From the NCBI RefSeq assembly GCF_001899645.1, contig NZ_MKVV01000059.1, forward strand, positions 1-64,000: a stretch of 64,000 bases of DNA, in the 5' to 3' direction. Shown piece after piece: positions 44,495 through 52,767 of the stretch (positions are counted from its first letter, which is position 1; each line of letters opens with the position of its first letter). The position numbers were made by a program, and so were the translations under genes. This stretch comes from Pseudonocardia sp. 73-21. GTDB taxonomy: Bacteria > Actinomycetota > Actinomycetes > Mycobacteriales > Pseudonocardiaceae. The notes below the pieces were generated by a model. That model was not told the origin of the DNA, searched no databases, and saw only the letters and a list, made by a program, of their open reading frames with translations.

Positions 44495-44814
44495 TCTTCA
44501 TTGTGGTCAAGTTCCCGGTCAAGCCCGAGCACTCCGACTCGTTCCTGGACGACGCCCGGGAGTTCACGCTCGCCACCCGGGCGGAGGAGGGCAACATCTT
44601 CTTCGAGTGGGCGCGCAGCGTGGAGGACGAGCACACGTTCGTCCTCACCGAGGCGTTCCAGGACGGGGCCGCGGGTGCCCACGTCAACTCCGACCACTTC
44701 ACGAAGTTCGTCGGCTGGGCGCCCGACGTCGTGTCGGCCACCCCGTCCATCGTCAGCGTCTCCGACGTGCCCGGCGACGGCTGGGGCGAGATGGGTGAGA
44801 TCACGCCGCGATGA
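44491..44814 (+). CDS. Antibiotic-biosynthesis-monooxygenase-fold (YgiN-like) protein
   Basis: A 107-aa dimeric alpha/beta-barrel protein of the ABM/putative quinol monooxygenase family. MIFIVVKFPVKPEHSDSFLD, EGNIFFEWARSVEDEHTFVL and AGAHVNSDHFTKFVGWAPDV are the typical strands and helices (F-E-W and H-x-x-S/T-x-H-F-x-x-F). YgiN-like proteins act on quinols or small reactive compounds without cofactors. It is translationally coupled to the PEP-mobile-domain remnant. Confidence 0.82.
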   Translation: MIFIVVKFPVKPEHSDSFLDDAREFTLATRAEEGNIFFEWARSVEDEHTFVLTEAFQDGAAGAHVNSDHFTKFVGWAPDVVSATPSIVSVSDVPGDGWGEMGEITPR

Positions 44815-44868
44815 TTTCCGGGCCTCACGGCGGTCACCACTGGTATCCACAACCAGGAGGAGACCGCC

Positions 44869-45579
44869 GTGAGCCTGCCGCAGATCGTGTCCCGCGAGGA
44901 GTGGACCGCTGCCCGCACCGCCCTGCTCGCCGACGAGAAGGCACTGACCCGCGCCCGTGACGCGCTGAACACCCGGCGCCGCGAGCTGCCGATGGTCGAG
45001 ATCGAGAAGGACTACGTCTTCGACGGCCCCGAGGGCACGGTCGGTCTGCTGGAGATGTTCGACGGCCGCCGCCAGCTGATGGTCGGCCACTTCATGTTCG
45101 ACCCGGAGTGGGACGCCGGCTGCCCCAGCTGCAGCGCGGGCGCCGACGAGTGGTCGCCCGGCCTCCAACGTCACCTCGGGGCGCGCGACACCACGCTCGT
45201 CCACATCTCCCGGGCGCCGCTCGAGAAGATCGAGCGCTACAAGGCCGAGAAGGGCTGGGGTATCCGCTGGTACTCGTCCTACGGCAGCGACTTCAACTAC
45301 GACTTCGGTGTCTCGTTCGACGCCGCGCGCGGCCCCGCCGTCTACAACTACCGCCCGATGGACGAGCCGTACACCGGTGAGCTGCCCGGCCTGAGCTGCT
45401 TCCTCCGCGACGGCGACCGCGTCTTCCACACCTACTCGCAGTTCGCGCGCGGGGCGGAGTCCACCGGCGGGTCCTACTACTTCCTGGACCTGACCGCGCT
45501 GGGCCGGCAGGAGGAGTGGGAGGAGCCCAAGGGCCGCGTCGACCACGCCCGTCCGGCCACCCCGAACTTCGAGGAGTAG
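44869..45579 (+). CDS. DUF899 thioredoxin-like protein
   Basis: A 236-aa member of the DUF899 family, a thioredoxin-fold group of unknown function common in actinobacteria. The start is GTG 44869 behind GGAGGAG. VSREEWTAARTALLADEKAL opens the protein; RRRELPMVEIEKDYVFDGPE and QLMVGHFMFDPEWDAGCPSC SAGADEW are diagnostic, the latter giving a C-x-x-C pair in the thioredoxin position. WGIRWYSSYGSDFNYDFGVS follows. It ends just before a parS-like site and a bidirectional terminator. Confidence 0.88.
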   Translation: MSLPQIVSREEWTAARTALLADEKALTRARDALNTRRRELPMVEIEKDYVFDGPEGTVGLLEMFDGRRQLMVGHFMFDPEWDAGCPSCSAGADEWSPGLQRHLGARDTTLVHISRAPLEKIERYKAEKGWGIRWYSSYGSDFNYDFGVSFDAARGPAVYNYRPMDEPYTGELPGLSCFLRDGDRVFHTYSQFARGAESTGGSYYFLDLTALGRQEEWEEPKGRVDHARPATPNFEE

Positions 45580-45582
45580 ATC

Positions 45583-45598
45583 TGTTCCACGTGAAACA
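45583..45598. promoter_or_regulatory. parS: parS-like chromosome partition site
   Basis: TGTTCCACGTGAAACA, four bases after the DUF899 stop codon. It matches the Bacillus subtilis ParB-binding consensus TGTTNCACGTGAAACA at every defined position and differs by one base from the perfect palindrome TGTTTCACGTGAAACA. parS sites cluster near oriC and load ParB for segregation, in agreement with the origin-proximal genes that follow. Confidence 0.8.
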
Positions 45599-45600
45599 CG

Positions 45601-45635
45601 ACGGCCCCGGCACCAGGTCGTGGTGCCGGGGCCGT
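45601..45635. terminator. Bidirectional hairpin terminator
   Basis: Perfect 15-bp arms ACGGCCCCGGCACCA (45601-45615) and TGGTGCCGGGGCCGT (45621-45635) with a 5-base loop, sitting between the convergent DUF899 and secreted-protein genes. No T-run, as usual in high-GC actinobacteria. Confidence 0.75.
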
Positions 45636-45653
45636 CCCGGTGTGCAGGAGCGC

Positions 45654-46190
45654 TCAGCCGAAGCTGTTGCCCTGCGTCATCGACTCACCGGACATGGCCT
45701 TCTGCGCCAGCTCGGTCATCGTCTTGGCGGTGTCGAGCGCCGACAGCGCACCCACGTCGTTCTGGCCGACGTAGGACGCCGGGTCCGTCGACGGGCCGGA
45801 GATGTTGTTGGTCCCCTCGACCGAGGACATGTCGGGAAGGGCCGGGGCCCCGGGCAGCGCGGGGAGCGCGGACGCGTCCGGCAGGGCCGAGGCGTCCGGC
45901 AGCGCCGGGGCGGCGGGAACCGACGGGCCCGCCGTCGTCAGCGTCGGCATCTCGAAGGTGACGAGAGCGGGCAGGTCCGACGCGTTCGTCGGAGCGGCCG
46001 GCAGCGCTGCCAGCATGTTCTGCACCGCCGAGGCGTCCGGCGCGGCGGGCAGGGAGCCCAGCCCGTCGGGGCCCGGGGCGGCGGGGAGCTCGGGGGCCGC
46101 GAACGCGGGGCCGGCGAGGCCGGCACCGATGGCGGCGATTCCGGCGGCCGCGGCGGTCGTGCGCAGGGTGCGCCGGGCGAGGCTGCTCAT
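45654..46190 (-). CDS. Secreted Ala/Pro-rich protein of unknown function
   Basis: A 178-aa protein with a classical signal peptide: charged MSSLARRTLRT, hydrophobic AAAAGIAAIGAGLAGPAFA and a cleavage site after AFA (about residue 31). The mature part is low complexity, rich in Ala, Pro and Leu, with repeated PALPDASALPDASALPALPG units around residues 94-118, followed by a more ordered C-terminus (DPASYVGQNDVGALSALDTA). No cysteines, no anchor. It may be a small exported cell-wall-associated protein. It faces the hairpin terminator at 45601. Confidence 0.75.
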   Translation of the reverse strand: MSSLARRTLRTTAAAAGIAAIGAGLAGPAFAAPELPAAPGPDGLGSLPAAPDASAVQNMLAALPAAPTNASDLPALVTFEMPTLTTAGPSVPAAPALPDASALPDASALPALPGAPALPDMSSVEGTNNISGPSTDPASYVGQNDVGALSALDTAKTMTELAQKAMSGESMTQGNSFG

Positions 46191-46420
46191 ATGGAAGAAC
46201 CCTTCGTGCTGGGGAGCGTCGAGACGAAACGGTGATCTTCCGGGCCAACGAACGATACGGTGGCCGGTTGTCTCTGCTCACCCTGTCGGTGCGGGCGTTC
46301 ACCCGAACCGGATCCGGTCTCACTCCAGGTAGGCGGGGCGGACCGGGACGGGTGACGTGGCGGTGGTTGACGGGCGGAGCCGCCGGGGTCCGGGGATGAC
46401 GTGGAGTCCACCGGTGCCGC

Positions 46421-47542
46421 ATGATCGGCGGCATGGCGAGGTCGGTGTGGTGGGGCCTGGGGGTCGGGGTCGGGGCCGGGTTCGGCGCGGCGTCGGCCGG
46501 CGTCGGGTGGTTCTACTCCTCGGTGCTGCTCGACCCGACGCAGCGGCCGGTGTACCCGGAGCGCGTCCTCGCCGTCGGACCCGCGTCGATCACGCTGGCG
46601 GCCACGCGGCTCGCGGCACAGCCGGGCACCTGGGGCCTGCGCTGGCCCGAGGGGCTCGCCGTCATGGGACCGGTCACGGCCGCGCGGGACGGCGAGGTGG
46701 TGCGGACGCTGCTGGGTGGTCACCGGCCCGTCCCGGGCACCACCGCGGTGCTCGACACCGGGCCCTTCGACCCGGATCCCTCCGCCCGCGGTCTCGCGTT
46801 CGAGACCGTCGACGTGGCGACGCCGCTGGGTCCGTCGCCGGCGTGGCTCGTGCCGGCGTCCCGTGACACCTGGGTGATCATGATCCACGGTCGCGGCGGG
46901 TCCCGGCGTGAGGCGCTGCGGGTGCTGCCCGCCCTGCACGGGCTCGGGTTCCCGGTGCTGGTGCCGACCTATCGCAACGACGAGGAGGCCCCCGCCAGCC
47001 CCGACGGCCACTACCACCTCGGCGACACCGAGTGGCTCGACGTCGAGGCCGCCGTCGAGCTCGCGCTGGAGCGGGGCGCCCGGCGGATCGTGCTGTTCGG
47101 CTGGTCCATGGGCGGGGCCATCACGGCGGCGTTCCTGGACCGGTCGGTGCACGCGTCGCTCGTCGACGCGATGGTGTGGGACGCCCCGCTCGTCGACTGG
47201 CGGGCCACGCTGCGCCTGCAGGCCCGCAACCGGCGGCTCCCGCCGGGGCTCACCCCTTTCGCCACCACGGCCACGCGGATGCGGATCGGCATCGACTTCG
47301 ACCGCTTCGACCTGCGGCGCCGCCCACCGGCCGTGCGGCCGCCCACGCTGATCGTGCACAGCACCGAGGACACCGCCGTGCCGGTGGGCCCCAGCCGCGC
47401 ACTGGCCGCCGTCGCCGCGTCGCTGGACTGGCCGATCGAGTACCTGGAGGTGCCCGACGTGGAGCACACCGCCTCGTGGAACGCCGACCCCGAGGCCTAC
47501 GAACGGGCCGTCGCCGGCTTCCTGGAGAGGGTGCTGCGCTGA
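46421..47542 (+). CDS. Membrane-anchored alpha/beta hydrolase
   Basis: A 373-aa protein; ATG 46433 ([10 protein letters not shown]) is an alternative start. Residues 8-30 form a hydrophobic anchor, so the enzyme probably faces outside. The hydrolase domain starts near residue 125: [20 protein letters not shown] (oxyanion-hole HGRGG), nucleophile motif [20 protein letters not shown] (G-W-S-M-G), Asp in [20 protein letters not shown] and His in [11 protein letters not shown] complete a Ser-Asp-His triad. Substrate unknown; relatives are annotated as peptidase or lysophospholipase-like. It lies 28 bp before ppiA on the same strand. Confidence 0.87.
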   Translation: MIGGMARSVWWGLGVGVGAGFGAASAGVGWFYSSVLLDPTQRPVYPERVLAVGPASITLAATRLAAQPGTWGLRWPEGLAVMGPVTAARDGEVVRTLLGGHRPVPGTTAVLDTGPFDPDPSARGLAFETVDVATPLGPSPAWLVPASRDTWVIMIHGRGGSRREALRVLPALHGLGFPVLVPTYRNDEEAPASPDGHYHLGDTEWLDVEAAVELALERGARRIVLFGWSMGGAITAAFLDRSVHASLVDAMVWDAPLVDWRATLRLQARNRRLPPGLTPFATTATRMRIGIDFDRFDLRRRPPAVRPPTLIVHSTEDTAVPVGPSRALAAVAASLDWPIEYLEVPDVEHTASWNADPEAYERAVAGFLERVLR

Positions 47543-47570
47543 CGCCGGGAGACACTCCTGGCACGATGGG

Positions 47571-48101
<531 letters not shown>

Positions 48102-48174
48102 AGCAGTGCCCACCACGCAGGCCACGATCACAGCACCGATCGCAGCCGCGTCCCCGGCCGGGGAGCACTAGGCC

Positions 48175-49044
48175 GTGACCTCGCCCGTAGGCCCGCCGCC
48201 GTACCCGTCCCGGGGTCCGGCGGCGGTCTGCGTCCGGCACCCCGACCGGGCCACCGGGCTCAGCTGCGTCCGCTGCGGACGCCCCGCCTGCCCGGAGTGC
48301 CTGCGGGAGGCCTCCGTCGGCTACCAGTGCGTCGACTGCGTGGGCCAGACCGCCCAGGGCGCCCGCCGCGCCGCCACCGTGGCCGGCGCCGAGGCCGTCA
48401 CGTCGCGGCGCCCGATCGTCGTGTGGACGCTCATCGCCCTCAACGTCGCCGTCTACGCCCTCACGGTCGTGCAGGCGGGCAGCATCTCCGACAACTTCCG
48501 GTCGCCGCTCTTCGCCGACTGGCAGCTCGCGCCGCTCTACCTCTCCGCGTACGGCCAGTGGTGGCGCGTCATCACGTCCGGGTTCCTGCACATCGGCCCG
48601 CTGCACATCGCGTCCAACATGTTCGCGCTGTGGGTGCTCGGCCGCGACATGGAGACCGTGCTCGGCCGGGGCCGGTTCATCGCGCTCTACATGATCTCGC
48701 TGCTCGGCGGCTCCGCCGCGGTGGTGCTGTGGGGCGCCCCCGACCAGCCCGTCGCCGGCGCGTCCGGAGCCGTGTTCGGGCTGATGGGCGGCCTGCTCGT
48801 GGTGCTGCTGCGGCTCAGGCGGCCCGTCGGTCAGGTCGTCGCGCTCATCGTGATCAACCTGGTGATCAGCCAGGTCATCCCCAACATCTCGATCACCGCC
48901 CACATCGGCGGCCTCGTCGTCGGGGCGCTGGTGGCCGCGGCGCTCGTCTTCACCCCGCCCCGCAGCCGCACCGCGCTGCAGGTGGGGGCGCTGTCGGGCA
49001 TCACCGTGGTGCTGCTGGCGCTCATGGCCGTCGCGTCCTTCTAG
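48175..49044 (+). CDS. Rhomboid-family intramembrane serine protease
   Basis: A 289-aa membrane protein with GTG start. Residues 18-60 form a B-box-like zinc module (VCVRHPDRATGLSCVRCGRP; CVDCVGQ) before six transmembrane helices. The catalytic Ser is in PVAGASGAVFGLMGGL and the His in ITAHIGGLVVGAL; WWRVITSGFLHIGPLHIASN MFALW is the conserved H-x-x-x-x-H-x-x-x-N region. It cleaves membrane-spanning substrates. Its TAG stop shares the palindrome CTAG (49041-49044) with the stop of the convergent PH-domain gene. Confidence 0.94.
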   Translation: MTSPVGPPPYPSRGPAAVCVRHPDRATGLSCVRCGRPACPECLREASVGYQCVDCVGQTAQGARRAATVAGAEAVTSRRPIVVWTLIALNVAVYALTVVQAGSISDNFRSPLFADWQLAPLYLSAYGQWWRVITSGFLHIGPLHIASNMFALWVLGRDMETVLGRGRFIALYMISLLGGSAAVVLWGAPDQPVAGASGAVFGLMGGLLVVLLRLRRPVGQVVALIVINLVISQVIPNISITAHIGGLVVGALVAAALVFTPPRSRTALQVGALSGITVVLLALMAVASF

Positions 49045-49484
49045 GGCCGTAATTCCAGGAGCTGGGGCGCGACGTCCTCCGGGTCGGCGTTGAGTTCGAG
49101 GCGCCCGAAGACCAGCAGGCGCTCGTCGCCGCCCGCCGTCCGCGTGTCGATCTCCAACAGCGAGCTGTCGCGCCCCAGCCTGCGCACACGGAGCACGCGT
49201 ACGCCCTGCACGAGCGGCCACGGGTGGTGGCGGGCGCGCAGCAGGCCGCCGACGGTCAGCCCGTCGGCGTCGACCTGCAGCCGGGGCCGGGCGCGGCTGC
49301 CGAACAGCGACGCGACGCCGATGCCCACCGTCGCGATGCCGGCGATGAGCCGCCCCGCCGGATCGCTGCCGGCGATCCACAGCGCCGTGCACCAGCCGGC
49401 CGCGGCGACGGTGAGGACCCACCCCGCGACGACGAGCCCAGCCGCCGGGCTCCACTGGCGAACGGCCCAACCTTGATCACTCAA
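49041..49484 (-). CDS. PH-domain membrane protein (Rv0010c-like)
   Basis: A 147-aa protein with a TTG start. Two transmembrane helices (GLVVAGWVLTVAAAGWCTAL and AGRLIAGIATVGIGVASLFG) are followed by a small bacterial PH-like domain (PRLQVDADGLTVGGLLRARH, HPWPLVQGVRVLRVRRLGRD). The position between ppiA and crgA matches M. tuberculosis Rv0010c, a membrane protein of unknown function. The upstream region holds two DnaA-box sequences. Confidence 0.85.
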   Translation of the reverse strand: MSDQGWAVRQWSPAAGLVVAGWVLTVAAAGWCTALWIAGSDPAGRLIAGIATVGIGVASLFGSRARPRLQVDADGLTVGGLLRARHHPWPLVQGVRVLRVRRLGRDSSLLEIDTRTAGGDERLLVFGRLELNADPEDVAPQLLELRP

Positions 49485-49490
49485 CGTAAC

Positions 49491-49512
49491 TTATCCACAG
49501 TGGTTGTCCACA
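49491..49512. promoter_or_regulatory. Two DnaA-box sequences
   Basis: TTATCCACA (49491-49499) and TTGTCCACA (49504-49512), same orientation, 13 bp start to start, in the 62-bp gap between the PH-domain gene start and the crgA stop. The first is the E. coli consensus box, the second the actinobacterial form. Too few for an origin; possibly a titration or regulatory site, since the region lies near oriC. Confidence 0.6.
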
Positions 49513-49546
49513 CTGGGGACTACTTACACCGCTGTATTTCTGCAGG

Positions 49547-49816
49547 TCAGCGCCATCTCATGGTCATCAACAGGCCGATTACTATGAGTGAGAAGCCGAT
49601 GAGGAAGTTCCAGGAACCGAGCGCCGTCATGAAGGGGATGGACGGTCCGGCGAGGTAGTTGACCACCAGCCAGATCAAACCGAGGGCCATCAGACCCAGC
49701 ATCACCGCGACGTAGACGGGGTTGGTGGGCCCCGCGACCTTGACCGGCGTGGTGGACCGGCCCTCGCCCGGCGGCGGCGTGTAGACGGGCTTCTTGCGGA
49801 CCCTGGACTTCGGCAT
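49547..49816 (-). CDS. crgA: Cell division protein CrgA
   Basis: An 89-aa two-helix membrane protein. The start is set at ATG 49816 because the family begins [15 protein letters not shown]; an upstream ATG (49882) adds an unconserved leader. Transmembrane helices are residues 31-53 ([20 protein letters not shown]) and 66-86 ([18 protein letters not shown]). CrgA is actinobacteria-specific, recruits PbpB/FtsI-type enzymes to the septum and restrains FtsZ ring function in Streptomyces. Position matches Rv0011c. Confidence 0.94.
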   Translation of the reverse strand: MPKSRVRKKPVYTPPPGEGRSTTPVKVAGPTNPVYVAVMLGLMALGLIWLVVNYLAGPSIPFMTALGSWNFLIGFSLIVIGLLMTMRWR

Positions 49817-50044
49817 CGTGGAGACCTCGCGTGATGGAGTTACCGCCGGGTTCTTCGGCGACCCGGGCGTGTCTGCGTCCACGGTATCGCGTCGGGCCCG
49901 CGTGATTCACGTCCAGCGGTGCGCGATGTCCACGACGACGCGATTCGGACGCCGATCGCTGTCCTGGACCCGGCGAGCGCTCACTGGGCCCGGTGCGGGC
50001 CGGGGTGGGTGCGCGCTCGGGGTTGCGGCACGGATCCCCGGGGT

Positions 50045-50680
50045 TCAGGCGCGGGCGCTGAGCTCCGCCATCTCCGCCGTCAGGGTCACCACGTCGGCCT
50101 CGGGGGCGGGGTGGCCGGCGCTCGCCATCCAGTTGGCCAGCATCCGGTGGCCGCCCTCGGTGAGCACCGACTCGGGGTGGAACTGGACGCCGTGGATGGG
50201 CAGCTCGCGGTGGCGCAGGGCCATGATCACGCCGCCGTCGGTGCGGCCGGTGACCTCCAGCTCGTCCGGCACGGTGTCGGGGCGGATCGAGAGCGAGTGG
50301 TAGCGCGTGGCCACGAACGGGTCGGGCAGCCCGGCGAGCACCCCGGCGCCCGCGTGGTGCACCAGCGACGTCTTGCCGTGCAGCAGCTCCGGTGCCCGCT
50401 CCACCACCCCGCCGTAGGCCGCGCCGATGGCCTGGTGGCCCAGGCACACCCCGAGCAGCGGGAGCTGCCGGTCAGCGGCGCGCCGGATCACGTCGATGCT
50501 GGAGCCCGCCCGCTCCGGCGTGCCCGGGCCGGGGCTGACGAGCACGCCGTGCACCTCGTCCAGCTCGTCGAGATCGACCTCGTCGTTGCGCCGCACCCGG
50601 GTCTCCGCGCCGAGCTGCGCCAGGTACTGGACGAGGTTGTAGACGAAGCTGTCGTAGTTGTCGATCACGAGGACGCGCAT
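50045..50680 (-). CDS. trpG: Anthranilate/aminodeoxychorismate synthase component II (glutamine amidotransferase)
   Basis: A 211-aa class I glutamine amidotransferase starting at MRVLVIDNYDSFVYNLVQYL (ATG 50680; an ATG six codons upstream is less likely). The nucleophile Cys is in LPLLGVCLGHQAIGAAYGG, the His-Glu pair in IHGVQFHPESVLTEGG. It supplies ammonia to a chorismate enzyme, for tryptophan or p-aminobenzoate; which partner it serves cannot be told here. It lies 37 bp after pknB on the same strand, as in other Pseudonocardiaceae; M. tuberculosis Rv0013 is the positional equivalent. Confidence 0.92.
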   Translation of the reverse strand: MRVLVIDNYDSFVYNLVQYLAQLGAETRVRRNDEVDLDELDEVHGVLVSPGPGTPERAGSSIDVIRRAADRQLPLLGVCLGHQAIGAAYGGVVERAPELLHGKTSLVHHAGAGVLAGLPDPFVATRYHSLSIRPDTVPDELEVTGRTDGGVIMALRHRELPIHGVQFHPESVLTEGGHRMLANWMASAGHPAPEADVVTLTAEMAELSARA

Positions 50681-50717
50681 GGCACCAGTGTCCTGCATCG
50701 TGGGTGGAGCGGTCGCG

Positions 50718-52658
50718 TCAGTTCCCGCCGAAGATCCCGCCGCCGCTGCTGGCCTTGCCGACGGTCAGGGTGATCTGGGTGTTGGGATCGACGGTGCTGC
50801 CACCGGGCACCGACTGGGCGATGACCTTGCCGTCGAACTGCGGGTTGTTGTTGCCGATGTCCTGGTCGGTCGTGTCGATGTTGGTGTAACCGGCCGCCCT
50901 GAGGGCCTTCTTCGCGTCGCTCTCCGACTTGGTGCGGACATCGGGTACCGGACTGCCCTGGTTGCCGTTCGAGAGCTGCAGGGTGACCGTGGAACCCTTC
51001 GCCGCCGAGCTGCCGGCCGCCGGGCTGGTGCCCAGGACCGATCCCGGCTTGCCGCCACCGTCGACGTTGGCCGTGGTGACCTGGAACCCGGCCCCCTGAA
51101 GGGTCTGCTGGGCGGTGGCCGCGTCCTGACCGGTGACATCGGGAACCTTGACGTTCGTCGGGGCCTTGCCGATGAAGATGTTCACGGCGCTGGCGCCGGC
51201 CACCGACACACCGGCATCGGGGTCCGATCGGGTGACCTTGCCGATCAGCGTGGGGTCGGTGGTCTCCTCGTCGCTCTGGGTGCCGACCTTGAGGCCGGCG
51301 TCCGTGAGCAACTTGGTGGCGTCGGCGACCGACTGCCCGGCCACCTTGGGCACGGTGACCTGCGCCGGTCCCTTGCCGATCGAGATGGTGACCTGGGAGC
51401 GCTCGGCGACCTTCGAGCCCGCCGGCGGATCCGTGGAGACGACCTGGCCGATCTGGGTGACCAGGGAGTCGACCTGCACCACGTTGGGGCGCAGCTGAGC
51501 CGAGAGGATGGCGTTGGAGGCGGCCTGGGCCGTCTGCCCGGTGACGGACGGGACCTCCACCTGGGTGGGCGCGGCCGGGCCGCTGAGCAGCTGGTAGGCG
51601 AAGAACCCGATCAGGGCGAGCACCGCGACCACGCCGGCGACGATGCCGATGGTGCGACCCGTGCGCCGCGGCGGCTCCTCGTCGTAGTAGTCGTTGTAGC
51701 CGGCCGCCGTGGGGACCGCGGCACCGTAGCGGCTGCCGTTGATCCGCCGGGTGGGGCCCGTCGGCGGCGTCATCATCGCCGTGCGCTCGTCCTCGCTCAT
51801 CACGACGGGGGCCAGCGGGCTCTGGCCGCTGCGGACGCGCACGAGGTCGGTGCGCATCTCGGCCGCCGACTGGTAGCGGTTGGCCGGGTTCTTGCTCAGC
51901 GCCTTCAGTACGACGGAGTCGAGCGAGGGCGGGATGCTCGGGTTGACCTGCGACGGGGCCTTGGGCTCCTCGCGCACGTGCTGGTAGGCCACCGCCACGG
52001 GGGTGTCGCCGGTGAACGGGGGCTCGCCGGTGAGCAGCTCGTAGAGCACGCACCCGGCGGCGTAGACGTCGGAGCGGGCGTCGACGGGCTCGCCGCGCGC
52101 CTGCTCGGGGGAGAGGTACTGCGCGGTGCCGATGACGGCCGCGGTCTGCGTGACGTTCTGGCCCTCGCCGAGCGCCCGGGCGATGCCGAAGTCCATGACC
52201 TTCACCGCGCCGGCGCGGTTGATCATGATGTTGGCCGGCTTGACGTCGCGGTGGATGATCTGGTGGCGATGGCTGAAGTCCAGGGCGGCGCAGACGTCGG
52301 CCATCACCTCGATGACCTTCTGCTGCGTCATCGGCCCGGTGGACTTGACGATCTCGCGGAGCGTCTGGCCGTCGACGTACTCCATGACGATGTAGGGCAG
52401 CGGGCCCGACTCGCTCATGACCTCGCCGGTGTCGTACACGGCGACGATGGCCGGGTGGTTCAGCGCGGCGGCGTTCTGGGCCTCGCGACGGAACCGCATC
52501 TGGAACTGGGGGTCGCGGGCCAGGTCGGCGCGCAGCACCTTGACGGCGACGTCGCGGCCCAGCCGGGTGTCGAGCCCGCGGTGAACCTCGGACATGCCGC
52601 CGTAGCCGAGCACTTCGCCCAGCTCGTAGCGCTCGGACAACAGTCGGGGGGTGGTCAT
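50718..52658 (-). CDS. pknB: Serine/threonine protein kinase PknB with PASTA repeats
   Basis: A 646-aa receptor kinase. The kinase domain (residues 10-275) has the Gly loop LGYGGMSEVHRG, catalytic K in VAVKVL, HRDVKPANIMINRAGAVKVM and DFG in MDFGIARALGEG, plus the activation loop with Thr targets. One transmembrane helix is at about 332-353 (IGIVAGVVAVLALIGFFAYQ). Four extracellular PASTA repeats follow (for example PSVTGQTAQAASNAILSAQL and VPKVAGQSVADATKLLTDAG), which bind peptidoglycan fragments. PknB senses cell-wall state and phosphorylates division and envelope proteins. Member of the fhaA-to-pknB operon. Confidence 0.97.
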   Translation of the reverse strand: MTTPRLLSERYELGEVLGYGGMSEVHRGLDTRLGRDVAVKVLRADLARDPQFQMRFRREAQNAAALNHPAIVAVYDTGEVMSESGPLPYIVMEYVDGQTLREIVKSTGPMTQQKVIEVMADVCAALDFSHRHQIIHRDVKPANIMINRAGAVKVMDFGIARALGEGQNVTQTAAVIGTAQYLSPEQARGEPVDARSDVYAAGCVLYELLTGEPPFTGDTPVAVAYQHVREEPKAPSQVNPSIPPSLDSVVLKALSKNPANRYQSAAEMRTDLVRVRSGQSPLAPVVMSEDERTAMMTPPTGPTRRINGSRYGAAVPTAAGYNDYYDEEPPRRTGRTIGIVAGVVAVLALIGFFAYQLLSGPAAPTQVEVPSVTGQTAQAASNAILSAQLRPNVVQVDSLVTQIGQVVSTDPPAGSKVAERSQVTISIGKGPAQVTVPKVAGQSVADATKLLTDAGLKVGTQSDEETTDPTLIGKVTRSDPDAGVSVAGASAVNIFIGKAPTNVKVPDVTGQDAATAQQTLQGAGFQVTTANVDGGGKPGSVLGTSPAAGSSAAKGSTVTLQLSNGNQGSPVPDVRTKSESDAKKALRAAGYTNIDTTDQDIGNNNPQFDGKVIAQSVPGGSTVDPNTQITLTVGKASSGGGIFGGN

Positions 52659-52767
52659 CGCTGCCGGTTCCTGGTGGGGTTGAGGTACTCGGACATCATG
52701 CCGGGCCGGTTAGCCCGATGGGGTGTCGGATCGACCACCCGAGCGCCGGATCGCCCGGTGCGCGGGT

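Noticed and set aside
49041-49044. Shared CTAG palindrome giving stop codons to two convergent genes
   Set aside because: Real but a common economy in compact genomes; noted in the gene entry only.
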